From positions 1 to 54,513 of the forward strand of contig MHBL01000345.1 in assembly GCA_001803235.1 (NCBI GenBank): a stretch of 54,513 nucleotides of DNA. The letters are read 5' to 3'. Position 1 is the stretch's first letter. The number at the start of each line of letters is the position of its first letter. Position numbers and translations under genes: made by a program. The DNA is from Lentisphaerae bacterium RIFOXYA12_64_32 (GTDB lineage Bacteria > Verrucomicrobiota > Lentisphaeria > Oligosphaerales > YB12-FULL-65-16). The notes under the pieces are model-generated. The model was not told where the DNA came from. It was given only the letters and a program-made list of their open reading frames with translations, and did not search any database. Shown here piece by piece: positions 42,436 through 50,444 of this stretch.

Positions 42436-43980
42436 GTGAAGGTCGTGTCCGTCGCTTCGATGCGCGCGCTCGACGAGCGCACCATCGCGGCCGGGACTAC
42501 GGGCCATGTCCTCATGGAACGCGCCGGCCGCCAGGTTTTTCTCGCACTCCACGAGTTCATCGCGACTCGTCTCGGCCCGCGTCACGCGCAGCGTATCGTC
42601 GTTCTCGCCGGCAAGGGCAACAACGGCGGGGACGCCTACGTCGTGGCACGGCTGCTGGCGGAGGCGTCTCGCACGGCGGTGACCGTGTGTGCCGTCTGCC
42701 CCGTGGGCGAACTGAAGGGCGACGCGAGGCGGCACGCCGAGGCCCTGCCAGCGTCCGTTCCGGTCGTGGTCTGTGACGAGCTGCCGGCCGCCGCACGCAG
42801 TCCGGGGACGGTGCTGGTCGACGGTCTGCTGGGGACGGGTTTTTCCGGGCCACTGCGCGCGCCGTACGACCGCTGGATCAGGTCTGTCAACGACAGCGGT
42901 CTGCCCGTGGTCGCGATCGACATTCCGTCGGGACTGAACGGCGAGACCGGCGAGACTCAGCCGGAAGCGGTTGTGGCCGACCTGACGGTGACCCTGGCCC
43001 AGCCCAAAGCAGGCCTGATCACCGAGAACGGGTTGGCCCATTGCGGGGTCATGCGCTGTGCGGACATCGGCATTCCCCCCGCGTTTGTCGAGCGCACCGC
43101 AGGGTGCGGCGAGGCACTGTTCGCGGCGGACGCGGCCGCGCTTCTGCGGCGACGTCCGCACGCCAGCCACAAGGGCACCTTCGGGACCGTTCTGGTGGCC
43201 GGCGGCTCGAGCCTGTATGTCGGGGCACCGTTCCTGGCCGGTGCGGCGGCCCTGCGATCCGGGGCCGGTCTGGTGACTGTGGCCGTGCCTGCCCGGGCGC
43301 GCCAGGCGGCTCAGCCGCCCCTGGCCGCGTTGATCGTAAGGGCCATGCCGGATGCCGATACGGGTCTGTTCGGCGTCGCCTGCGCAGAGAGTTTGCGGGT
43401 CCTGCTGGGCGATGCCCGAGCGGCGGTGTTCGGGCCCGGTATCGGGTCCTGCCCGGAAGGCGAGACGGTCCTGCGGATGCTCCTGACCTCGGACCGGCCA
43501 CTGGTGCTCGACGCCGATGGATTGCGGCTCCTGGCACGCCACCCGGATTGCGCCCCGGCGACCGCACCCCTGGTGCTGACTCCGCACCCAGGTGAGATGC
43601 GGGCCCTGCTGACCGGGTTCGGGCTTGAGCGGCTCCTCGCGGCGCGCCGGACCGAGCAAGCCATGGCGCTGGCCCAGCGCACACGAGCGTTCGTCGTTCT
43701 CAAGGGCCTGGGGACGGTCATCGCGGCCCCGGATGGCCGGGTTGCGGTGAACACCAGCGGCACCAGCGGCCTGGCGACGGCAGGCTCGGGCGACGTGCTG
43801 GCTGGCCTGCTGGGAGGCCTGCTGGCCCAGGGCATGGCGCCATGGGAGGCGCTGTGCCTGGGTGTGTTTGTGCATGGTTTGGCAGCCGAACTGGCACCAA
43901 CGGGCAATCGGGCCTTGGTGGCGGACGACCTGTTGCCCCTTATTGGCCATGCGTTTCGGGAATTGAGTCCCTTCGCCTGA
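42436..43980 (+). CDS. nnr: Bifunctional NAD(P)H-hydrate repair enzyme (epimerase + dehydratase)
   Basis: A 514-aa fusion of two metabolite-repair domains. The N-terminal YjeF_N epimerase (about 1-215) has AGKGNNGGDAYVVARLL and VDGLLGTGFSG; the C-terminal ribokinase-like ADP/ATP-dependent dehydratase (about 225-514) has GTFGTVLVAGGS, VLTPHPGEM and TSGLATAGSGDVLAG. Together they convert damaged NAD(P)HX back to NAD(P)H. The start is GTG after GGAGG, 31 bp downstream of yebC. Confidence 0.95.
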   Translation: MKVVSVASMRALDERTIAAGTTGHVLMERAGRQVFLALHEFIATRLGPRHAQRIVVLAGKGNNGGDAYVVARLLAEASRTAVTVCAVCPVGELKGDARRHAEALPASVPVVVCDELPAAARSPGTVLVDGLLGTGFSGPLRAPYDRWIRSVNDSGLPVVAIDIPSGLNGETGETQPEAVVADLTVTLAQPKAGLITENGLAHCGVMRCADIGIPPAFVERTAGCGEALFAADAAALLRRRPHASHKGTFGTVLVAGGSSLYVGAPFLAGAAALRSGAGLVTVAVPARARQAAQPPLAALIVRAMPDADTGLFGVACAESLRVLLGDARAAVFGPGIGSCPEGETVLRMLLTSDRPLVLDADGLRLLARHPDCAPATAPLVLTPHPGEMRALLTGFGLERLLAARRTEQAMALAQRTRAFVVLKGLGTVIAAPDGRVAVNTSGTSGLATAGSGDVLAGLLGGLLAQGMAPWEALCLGVFVHGLAAELAPTGNRALVADDLLPLIGHAFRELSPFA

Positions 43981-44013
43981 GTTGTTGCGGACTCCGAAAA
44001 GGAGGAACTCTCG

Positions 44014-44706
44014 GTGCTGTATTTCCAACAAATTATGGCTGACGGCGGTGTCATCATGTGGCCGATCCTGCTGTGCAGTCTCCTGGCCACGTACATCATT
44101 CTGGAGCGGCTGTTTCATTTCCACCGCGCTCAGATCGACGCACAAGAGTTCCTGCACGGGCTGTTCAACGTCCTGAAGCGGAACAATGTGGTGGAAGCCA
44201 TTGCCATCTGTGACGAGACCCCGGGCCCGGTGGCACACGTGCTGCGCGCGGCCATTCTGCGCTGCGACAAGGACGAAGCCGCCCTGCGCCTGGCGGTGGA
44301 GGAGACCAGTCTGGATGAAGTCCCGCGCCTGGAAAAGCATCTGACGATTCTGGCCACCGTGGCCCACATCTCACCGCTGCTCGGCCTGCTCGGCACGGTG
44401 CTGGGTATGATCGGCGCCTTCCAGGTCATGCAGGACGCCGGTCCGTTTGTCAGCACCATCGATCTGGCCAAGTACATCAAGCAAGCCTTGGTGGCCACGG
44501 CGGCTGGCCTGTGCGTGGCCATCCCCGCGTATGCGTTCTACAACTTCCTGGTGGCCCGCGTCGAAAGCATGGCGCTGGACATGGAGAAGGCGGCCAGCGA
44601 GATGATCTACTTCCTCACGCACAACCGGCTGACGCTGGAGGACGCCTCGTCGCTGGCTGAAGACCTGTCGCCGGAGAAGGTTACACCCGAGAAGGGGGAC
44701 GCCTGA
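44014..44706 (+). CDS. MotA/TolQ/ExbB proton-channel family protein
   Basis: A 230-aa inner-membrane protein. It has an N-terminal helix (VIMWPILLCSLLATYIILER), a cytoplasmic loop with HLTILATVAHISPLLGLLGT leading into the second helix, and a third helix in ALVATAAGLCVAIPAYAFYNF. This is the ExbB/TolQ pattern. With the ExbD-like and TonB-like genes that follow, it forms an energy-transducing complex driven by proton motive force. The start is GTG after AAAAGGAGG. Confidence 0.93.
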   Translation: MLYFQQIMADGGVIMWPILLCSLLATYIILERLFHFHRAQIDAQEFLHGLFNVLKRNNVVEAIAICDETPGPVAHVLRAAILRCDKDEAALRLAVEETSLDEVPRLEKHLTILATVAHISPLLGLLGTVLGMIGAFQVMQDAGPFVSTIDLAKYIKQALVATAAGLCVAIPAYAFYNFLVARVESMALDMEKAASEMIYFLTHNRLTLEDASSLAEDLSPEKVTPEKGDA

Positions 44707-44707
44707 C

Positions 44708-45241
44708 ATGCGCCTGAAGACACGCGCAAAGATCATCGTCGGGCCGCTGCCGCTGGCGCCGCTGGTGAACCTGGTGTTCCTGCTGCTGATCTTCTTCATG
44801 CTGAGCAGTTCCATGGTGTTTTGGCCAGGCACCCAGGTGGACACAGGCGTCGAACTGCCCAAGTCCTACACCAACACCATGAGCGCGGCCGACAAGTTGG
44901 TGATCACGATCAACCGCTCCGGATTGCTGTTCTTCAACGACAATCCCGTGCAGTGGGACGAACTGGAGCGGCTGCTGAAGGAACTGGTTCACACCAGCCG
45001 CATGACCTCGGACAAGCGCAGCGGCCCGGCCGAGCCGTCGAACGGCAAGAACGGTACGAACGGCAAGAAACTGTCGCGCTCGCCGCTCGTGGTGCTGCGC
45101 GCGGACCGCAGCATTCCCTACGGCAAGATTATCGAGGTGATGTCGCTGGCGCGGTCGCTCGACCTCGGCGTGTACCTGGTCACCGACTCGCAAGGCGACA
45201 CCCGCAGAGGCGTCTCGCGCCTGGCGGGGAGGCAAGAGTGA
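44708..45241 (+). CDS. ExbD/TolR-family biopolymer transport protein
   Basis: A 177-aa protein. One N-terminal membrane helix, PLVNLVFLLLIFFMLSSSMV, lacks the usual Asp of ExbD/TolR at the centre of the helix: the usual pLvDvvf reads PLVNLVF here. The periplasmic domain has LVITINRSGLLFFNDN and VVLRADRSIPYGKIIEVM. An Asn/Lys/Gly-rich insertion (about 105-120, NGKNGTNGKK) separates two parts. The replacement of the proton-carrying Asp by Asn is notable. It lies 1 bp after the ExbB-like gene. Confidence 0.9.
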   Translation: MRLKTRAKIIVGPLPLAPLVNLVFLLLIFFMLSSSMVFWPGTQVDTGVELPKSYTNTMSAADKLVITINRSGLLFFNDNPVQWDELERLLKELVHTSRMTSDKRSGPAEPSNGKNGTNGKKLSRSPLVVLRADRSIPYGKIIEVMSLARSLDLGVYLVTDSQGDTRRGVSRLAGRQE

Positions 45242-46182
45242 CTGAACCCGCACGTCAAGTTTCGCGCCCACGGCGCTCCGGCGGCGAACGGCTCCCGGCC
45301 GAACTCGCCGTGTTGGGGACGCTCCTCTTTCACGTTGTGATGCTGTGCGCGTTTCGCATGGCGCCCCCTGGCCAGCCAGCCCCCGTGCGTCCCCGCGGCC
45401 CGGAGTGCATTCTGGTGTCACCGCTGGCGGAAAGCACGGCCTGGGAACGAGAGATCCATGCTTGGTGTTTCTTCGCCGACCCCGCCCTGCTGTCCCTGCC
45501 CAACGATGAGCACGGCTTCGGTCTCGTGCGCCGTGAGGAACGAATCATCCCGGTCTCGGATATCCCCACGTACCAGTGCAAGGTCGAATTGCGGCAGAAC
45601 TCCGTGTTCCCGAACCTGCCCCTCGGCGGCCCCGCTCCCTCGATGGACCGGCAAATCGTTGAGTCCTGGTCCCTGCCGCCGCCGACGTTGCCCGCCGTGG
45701 CGCCGCCGGCAACACTGCCGCGCAGCGTGATGTGGTATGCAACCCCGGAGGGTGAGGTGCTCAACGCCCCACCCGCCATCCCGCCCGACGAACTGCAGAA
45801 GGCCTTGGCGGAAAACCCGACCCTGGTGGCTCCCACGCAGATCGAGATCGACCGAACCCACAGCCCGACGCGGCTGCGGCTGGTGCAGAGATCCGGCAGT
45901 GACACGTTGGACCGACTGGTGCTGCGCGTCCTTGGCCAGAGCCTGCTGAAGACGGAACTGGCAGTCGGACCGGCGCGCAACCCAGCGACGGCCGCCGGAC
46001 TGCCGGAAAAGGGCCAAGCGCTGACCTTGGCCGTTGAATGGCGACTCGCGCCACCGCCGCCACCGGCGGAGACGGCCAAACCGGTCCCGGCGGCAACGCC
46101 CGCAGCGCCCCAACAACCGGCAGCGGGTGCGGCGGCACCGCAGGCCACGCCCCCCGCCCAACCTCCGGCGGCAGCGAAGTAG
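45238..46182 (+). CDS. TonB-like membrane-anchored protein with Pro/Ala-rich tail
   Basis: A 314-aa protein that starts at GTG 45238, overlapping the exbD-like stop (GTGA) with GGGGAGG upstream. It has one transmembrane helix, residues about 20-45 (ELAVLGTLLFHVVMLCAF), a Pro-rich periplasmic part, and a C-terminal tail of Pro/Ala repeats (APPPPPAETAKPVPAATP). Position and topology fit the third partner of an ExbBD system, but the folded TonB C-terminal domain is not recognisable and the Pro-rich segment is at the end rather than in the middle. Confidence 0.65.
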   Translation: MTEPARQVSRPRRSGGERLPAELAVLGTLLFHVVMLCAFRMAPPGQPAPVRPRGPECILVSPLAESTAWEREIHAWCFFADPALLSLPNDEHGFGLVRREERIIPVSDIPTYQCKVELRQNSVFPNLPLGGPAPSMDRQIVESWSLPPPTLPAVAPPATLPRSVMWYATPEGEVLNAPPAIPPDELQKALAENPTLVAPTQIEIDRTHSPTRLRLVQRSGSDTLDRLVLRVLGQSLLKTELAVGPARNPATAAGLPEKGQALTLAVEWRLAPPPPPAETAKPVPAATPAAPQQPAAGAAAPQATPPAQPPAAAK

Positions 46183-46218
46183 CGGCGATCCAAACGGAGA
46201 CGCACACGGCCCCAAACC

Positions 46219-46452
46219 ATGTTCACTATCGAGCCACAAACCGGGTTTGTCCTGTACTTGCTCCTGGCGCTTGGGGGTCTTTGCGTGGCCGTCGTCTATG
46301 AAGTGTACCGCACCGAGATACGGCGCTGGACCCTGAGCAAGCACAGACTGCGCCGCTGCACGGACTGTAACTTCACCTTTGTCGTGGCGCGGGCGGAAAC
46401 GGTGGCGCGCTGTCCGCGCTGCCGCAAGGTCAGCACCATGCGCGGCCGCTGA
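46219..46452 (+). CDS. Small membrane protein with C-terminal zinc ribbon
   Basis: A 77-aa protein. The N-terminal transmembrane helix (TGFVLYLLLALGGLCVAVVY) is followed by a basic stretch and a four-Cys zinc ribbon, CTDC...CPRC (CTDCNFTFVVARAETVARCP). It is 36 bp downstream of the TonB-like gene and on the same strand, so it is probably part of the same transcript. No named family recognised. Confidence 0.75.
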   Translation: MFTIEPQTGFVLYLLLALGGLCVAVVYEVYRTEIRRWTLSKHRLRRCTDCNFTFVVARAETVARCPRCRKVSTMRGR

Positions 46453-46597
46453 CCTCAGCCTCCGCCCAGCCATCCGATAGGCCGGATTTGGGAACCTCTC
46501 CAGGTTTCGGGGGGCAGGGTTCAGGAAAGAAATGCCGCCGGTGGCGTAACCCGGGAGTTGCACGCTGCCGAGCCCCAGCGCTCAGGAGGCGTTGCGA

Positions 46598-47194
46598 ATG
46601 CGTATCATCAGTGGACTGGCCGGTGGCACGGTGCTGAAAAGCCGGCCCGGCCTCAGCGTACGGCCGACCGCGGACCGCGTCAAGGGCGCCCTGTTCGCAT
46701 CGCTCGGCGACCTGCGCGGCTGGCGGGTTGCCGATCTGTTCGCCGGGACCGGCGCACTCGGCCTGGAGGCGTGCAGCCGTGGCGCCGCGACCGTGCTGCT
46801 GGTCGAAAGGGACGCCCAGGCGCTGCGCTGTATTCGCGAGAATATCGAACGCGTGACCCACGCCATCGGTGGCGCCGCCACGCCGGACATTCGCGTTCTG
46901 CCCCTGGACGTGGCCCGCGTCGCCGAGCGAGCCGCGGAATTCAAAGCGAGCCTCGACCTGATCCTTGCCGACCCGCCGTACTCGACGGCGCCACGCGAAT
47001 GCGGCGCCGCAACTCTGCTCCGTGACGCCGCGTTTGCCGCCTGGGCCGGCGGGGCGTTGCTGGTCCTAGAACACGAAGTCCACACCGAACTGCCCTGGGC
47101 GCCACAAAGCCCCTGGCGACTGGTGCGCCAACGCCGGTTCGGCGCCACGGTGCTGTCCTTCGCACGCCTCGACGTCGGCACTCCCTCTCCTTGA
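46598..47194 (+). CDS. rsmD: 16S rRNA (guanine(966)-N2)-methyltransferase RsmD
   Basis: A 198-aa SAM-dependent methyltransferase. It begins MRIISGLAGGTVLKS, then RPTADRVKGALFASL, the SAM-binding VADLFAGTGALGLEACSRG, and the catalytic ILADPPYSTAP (DPPY). These are the RsmD hallmarks. ATG 46598 lies 8 nt after AGGAGG and is preferred to a TTG two codons earlier. It modifies G966 of 16S rRNA in 30S subunits. Confidence 0.92.
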   Translation: MRIISGLAGGTVLKSRPGLSVRPTADRVKGALFASLGDLRGWRVADLFAGTGALGLEACSRGAATVLLVERDAQALRCIRENIERVTHAIGGAATPDIRVLPLDVARVAERAAEFKASLDLILADPPYSTAPRECGAATLLRDAAFAAWAGGALLVLEHEVHTELPWAPQSPWRLVRQRRFGATVLSFARLDVGTPSP

Positions 47195-47262
47195 CGGCGT
47201 GTGAAAGCACCCGATGCCGGCAGGATTCCCGATCCCTGACGGGCAGCCCCCGCCACATTGTC

Positions 47263-47290
47263 TTGACTTGCCCCCGGCTTGACGTACATT
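47263..47290 (+). promoter_or_regulatory. Candidate promoter of the Gfo/Idh/MocA gene
   Basis: TTGACT (47263-47268, five of six) and TACATT (47285-47290, four of six) are 16 bp apart and lie about 85 bp before the ATG at 47374. Confidence 0.5.
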
Positions 47291-47373
47291 CGCGGGATTC
47301 GGCGTCGCCCAAGGCCGGGCACGCCCAGCTGCAATATCCGCACGTTTACCGGAGTTCAAGGAGCACAGGGATC

Positions 47374-48426
47374 ATGAGCGACACCAAGAAGTTGCGCGTT
47401 GGCATCATCGGATCCGGCGGCATTGCCGGCACCCACACGGACAGTTACGTAAAGTTCAACGACGTCGAGGTCCTGGCCGCCTGCGACGTCAACGAAGCTA
47501 ACCTGAAGAAGTTCGGCGAGCGCTTCAAGATCAACAAGCTCTACTCCACTTGGAAAGAGATGCTCAAGGATGTCAAACTCGACGCCGTCAGCGTCTGCAC
47601 GCCCAACGGGTTGCACTGGGAACCGACCGTCTATGCGCTGAACGCCGGCTGCCACGTGCTGGTCGAGAAGCCCCTGGCCATGAACGCGAAGGAAGGCCAG
47701 AAGATGGTCACCGCGGCGCAGAAGAACAAGAAGCACCTGGTGATCGGGTTCCAGTGGCGTTTCGACGGCCGCACCAAGGTCATCCGCCGCGCCTTCGATG
47801 AGGGCGTCTTCGGCAAGGTCGTGTTCGTGCGCGTGCAGGCGCTGCGACGCCGTGGCATCCCGAACTGGGGCGTGTTCGGGCGCAAGGACCTGCAGGGCGG
47901 CGGCCCGATGATCGACATCGGCGTGCACGCGCTGGAGATGGCGCATTTCGCCATTGGCACACCCGAGCCGGAATCGGCCATGGGCAACACCTGGACCTAC
48001 ATCGGCAACAAGCCATCCGACGTCCTCTCCATGTGGCCGAACTGGGACCACAAGACGTACACCGTCGAGGACATGGCCGTCGGCCACATCCGCATGAAGA
48101 ACGGCGCGGTGATCCACATCGAGTCGTCGTTCGCGACCCACATCGAGCGCGACCTGTTCACCTTCCAGATCTTCGGCGAAAAGGGCGGCGCCACGTTCGA
48201 TCCGACCATGATCTTCACCGACCAGGCTGGCGCCATGGTGAACTGCACCCCGGCGTTCGTGCCGCGCGTCGAAATGTTCCCCTACAAAATGCGCCACTTC
48301 GTCGACGTCTGCCTCTACAAGCGGCCCTGCGAGTCGCCGGCCGAACACGGCCTCATGGTGCAGAAAATGCTCGACGGCATCTACGCCTCCGCCGAAAAGG
48401 GCGGCAAAGAAGTTCGGATCGCATAA
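47374..48426 (+). CDS. Gfo/Idh/MocA-family oxidoreductase
   Basis: A 350-aa NAD(P)-dependent oxidoreductase. The Rossmann motif is VGIIGSGGIAGTHTDSY, the typical VLVEKPLAMNAKEGQKMV contains the EKP signature, and the C-terminal half has GGPMIDIGVHALEMAHFA (the conserved D...H pair). The substrate is probably a sugar or inositol derivative, as for most of this family, but cannot be specified. AAGGAG precedes ATG 47374; a longer frame would overlap rsmD. A strong hairpin follows the gene. Confidence 0.9.
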   Translation: MSDTKKLRVGIIGSGGIAGTHTDSYVKFNDVEVLAACDVNEANLKKFGERFKINKLYSTWKEMLKDVKLDAVSVCTPNGLHWEPTVYALNAGCHVLVEKPLAMNAKEGQKMVTAAQKNKKHLVIGFQWRFDGRTKVIRRAFDEGVFGKVVFVRVQALRRRGIPNWGVFGRKDLQGGGPMIDIGVHALEMAHFAIGTPEPESAMGNTWTYIGNKPSDVLSMWPNWDHKTYTVEDMAVGHIRMKNGAVIHIESSFATHIERDLFTFQIFGEKGGATFDPTMIFTDQAGAMVNCTPAFVPRVEMFPYKMRHFVDVCLYKRPCESPAEHGLMVQKMLDGIYASAEKGGKEVRIA

Positions 48427-48450
48427 AACATTGGACCGCTTTTTCTTGCG

Positions 48451-48480
48451 CACCGGGTTCGCGACGGCGCGAACCCGGTG
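48451..48480 (+). terminator. Strong hairpin after the Gfo/Idh/MocA gene
   Basis: CACCGGGTTCGCG-acgg-CGCGAACCCGGTG is a perfect 13-bp stem with a 4-nt loop, 24 nt after the stop codon. A U-run lies before rather than after it, so it is either a weak/non-canonical terminator or an mRNA 3'-end protecting structure. Confidence 0.55.
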
Positions 48481-48661
48481 TGTCGTTGCACCCCCGAACC
48501 CTGGTCATTGGTCGTGCCGGCCTGGCCCGGTTCGGCCGCGGCGCTCCGCCGCGCCGGGGCGGGGGCCCGACGCCCGGCTTTCACGGTCGCATTGCCCGTC
48601 CCGCGCGGCGGGGGTTGCAGCCCTCCGGGTCGCCGTGTAGATTATGGGGCTTTGCGCGAAT

Positions 48662-48737
48662 GGCGGCTTAGCTCAGTTGGTAGAGCGTCGGAATCATAAT
48701 CCGCAGGTCACTGGTTCGACCCCAGTAGCCGCCACCA
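48662..48737 (+). tRNA. tRNA with anticodon CAU (probably elongator Met; Ile2 possible)
   Basis: A 76-nt cloverleaf: acceptor GGCGGCT/AGCCGCC, D-arm GCTC...GAGC, anticodon loop ATCATAA with CAT at positions 34-36 on the stem CGGA/TCCG, T-arm ACTGG-TTCGACC-CCAGT, and genomically encoded CCA. Position 1-72 pairing is Watson-Crick, which excludes initiator tRNA-fMet of the usual type. CAU could be elongator Met or the lysidine-modified Ile2 tRNA. There are no neighbouring tRNAs. Confidence 0.93.
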
Positions 48738-48899
48738 TCCCTCGCCCTCGTCCCACTGTCGCGGCGGCATCATCACTCGAGAACACGTCCCCGCCGCCGA
48801 CCAACCCACGGACGCCCCCTTGCCTTTGCCGAGCGACCGTGTCATGTTACGGTACGAGTGAAGGGGTGGGGCCGACGCAGACACGGAAAAGCGGCACGC

Positions 48900-50420
48900 A
48901 TGAACGACAAACAGATCCAGGCATTGCTGCGCGCCAGTTCGGACCTGGTGGGCTGCCTCAACGAGGACGTCGTCATCCGCAGCATTCTACGCGAGGCGGG
49001 AAAAGTTGTCCAGGCGGAGTCCTGTGCCGTTATTCTGGTCGACGAAACGTCGGATGAATGCTTTTTCTACATCGCCACCGGGCCATGGCAGAACTTGTTG
49101 CGCAAGATACGTTTCCGCAAGGAGTTGGGCATTGCCGGCCAGGTCATGGAGTCCGGGGAGCCGGCCTTGGTAGCGGACACCGGGGCGGAACCCCGTCACT
49201 ATCGCGGCGTCGACGCGCAGACCGGCATCGAGACGAAGTCGTTGCTGTGCGCGCCGCTGAAGATGGGCAATCGCGTCATGGGTGTGGTGGAGGCGATCAA
49301 CAAGCGCAAGGAGGTTCAGTTCAATCCGGAAGATCTGCATCTGCTGACCATCTTTTCGAACTTTGCCGCCGTGGCGATCAGTAACGCCCGCGCCTTTGAC
49401 CGTTGCCGGACCGACGCCAGCGCGTTCCGGCTGGCCGCGGACCGCGGCGACGTGTTCCTCGGCGAGAGCCAGGTCATGCAACGGGTGTGGAGCATGATCC
49501 GGAAAGTGGCCCAGACAAACGCCACCGTGCTGATTACCGGCGAAAGCGGGACGGGCAAGGAAGTTCTGGCCTCTGCCATTCACCGTCAGGGCCCGCGCCG
49601 CGACCGACCCTACATCTGCGTAAACTGCGCGGCCCTGGAGCCCAATCTGCTCGCCAGCGAACTGTTCGGCCACGAAGAGGGCGCCTTCACCGGGGCGACG
49701 TCGACCCGCATCGGGCGCTTCGAATTGGCCCACGGCGGCACCCTGTTTCTCGACGAGATCGCCGACACCGAGCCGGCGTTCCAGGCCAGCCTGCTGCGGG
49801 TCCTGGAGACGCACTCCTTCGAGCGCCTTGGCGGCTCACGGCCAGTCCGGTCAGATGCCCGCGTCATTGCCGCCACGAATCACGACTTGGACGCCGCGGT
49901 CCGCAACGGCACCTTCCGCGAGGATCTCTTCCACCGGCTCAACGTGGTGACGTTCCACGTGCCGCCGCTGCGCGAACGCCGCACCGACGTCGTCGGGTTT
50001 GTCAACTACTTCGCGCAGCGGCTCGCGGCGGAAACCAACACGCCGCCGGTGCAGTTCGTCCCGGAAGCCCTGCAGGCGCTGGTCGACTACTCCTGGCCGG
50101 GCAACGTGCGCGAGGTCAAGAATCTCGTCGAACGGGTTACGGTCCTGGCCGAAGACCGCACCGTGACGTTGACGGAGCTGCTGGACTTGTTCCCCTGCCT
50201 GCGCGCTTCGGCACTGAGCCGCGGCGCACGCAGCGCGGGAACCGGCAAGGCCGAAAGCCTCTGGGACACCGAGCGGCAGATCATCGTGGACACCTTGGAG
50301 GCGAGTGGCTGGAACCAGAGCCGCGCGGCCCGATCCCTGGGCATCAGTCGACACCACCTGCGGTACCGTGTCCGCAAGTACGGCATCCTCGTCCCCGACC
50401 GCGCCGAGCGGCGGGGCTGA
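48900..50420 (+). CDS. GAF-domain sigma-54-dependent transcriptional activator
   Basis: A 506-aa NtrC-type activator. A GAF domain (about 15-170; LLCAPLKMGNRVMGVVEAIN) is followed by the AAA+ domain with Walker A GESGTGKE (214-221), the sigma-54-contacting GAFTGA (261-266), Walker B GGTLFLDEIA and FREDLFHRLN. A C-terminal Fis-type helix-turn-helix ends the protein (ASGWNQSRAARSLGISRHHL). The GAF domain and lack of a receiver mean it senses a small ligand or redox signal directly. It converges on the rbsA-like gene with only 24 bp between stops. Its target promoters are not evident here. Confidence 0.93.
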   Translation: MNDKQIQALLRASSDLVGCLNEDVVIRSILREAGKVVQAESCAVILVDETSDECFFYIATGPWQNLLRKIRFRKELGIAGQVMESGEPALVADTGAEPRHYRGVDAQTGIETKSLLCAPLKMGNRVMGVVEAINKRKEVQFNPEDLHLLTIFSNFAAVAISNARAFDRCRTDASAFRLAADRGDVFLGESQVMQRVWSMIRKVAQTNATVLITGESGTGKEVLASAIHRQGPRRDRPYICVNCAALEPNLLASELFGHEEGAFTGATSTRIGRFELAHGGTLFLDEIADTEPAFQASLLRVLETHSFERLGGSRPVRSDARVIAATNHDLDAAVRNGTFREDLFHRLNVVTFHVPPLRERRTDVVGFVNYFAQRLAAETNTPPVQFVPEALQALVDYSWPGNVREVKNLVERVTVLAEDRTVTLTELLDLFPCLRASALSRGARSAGTGKAESLWDTERQIIVDTLEASGWNQSRAARSLGISRHHLRYRVRKYGILVPDRAERRG

Positions 50421-50444
50421 GGCACGCGATCGCCAGGATCGCCT

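Noticed and set aside
42304..44367. A 687-codon minus-strand open frame opposite nnr and exbB
   Set aside because: Both sense genes have clear motifs and ribosome sites; the antisense product is low-complexity and Gln/Arg-rich.
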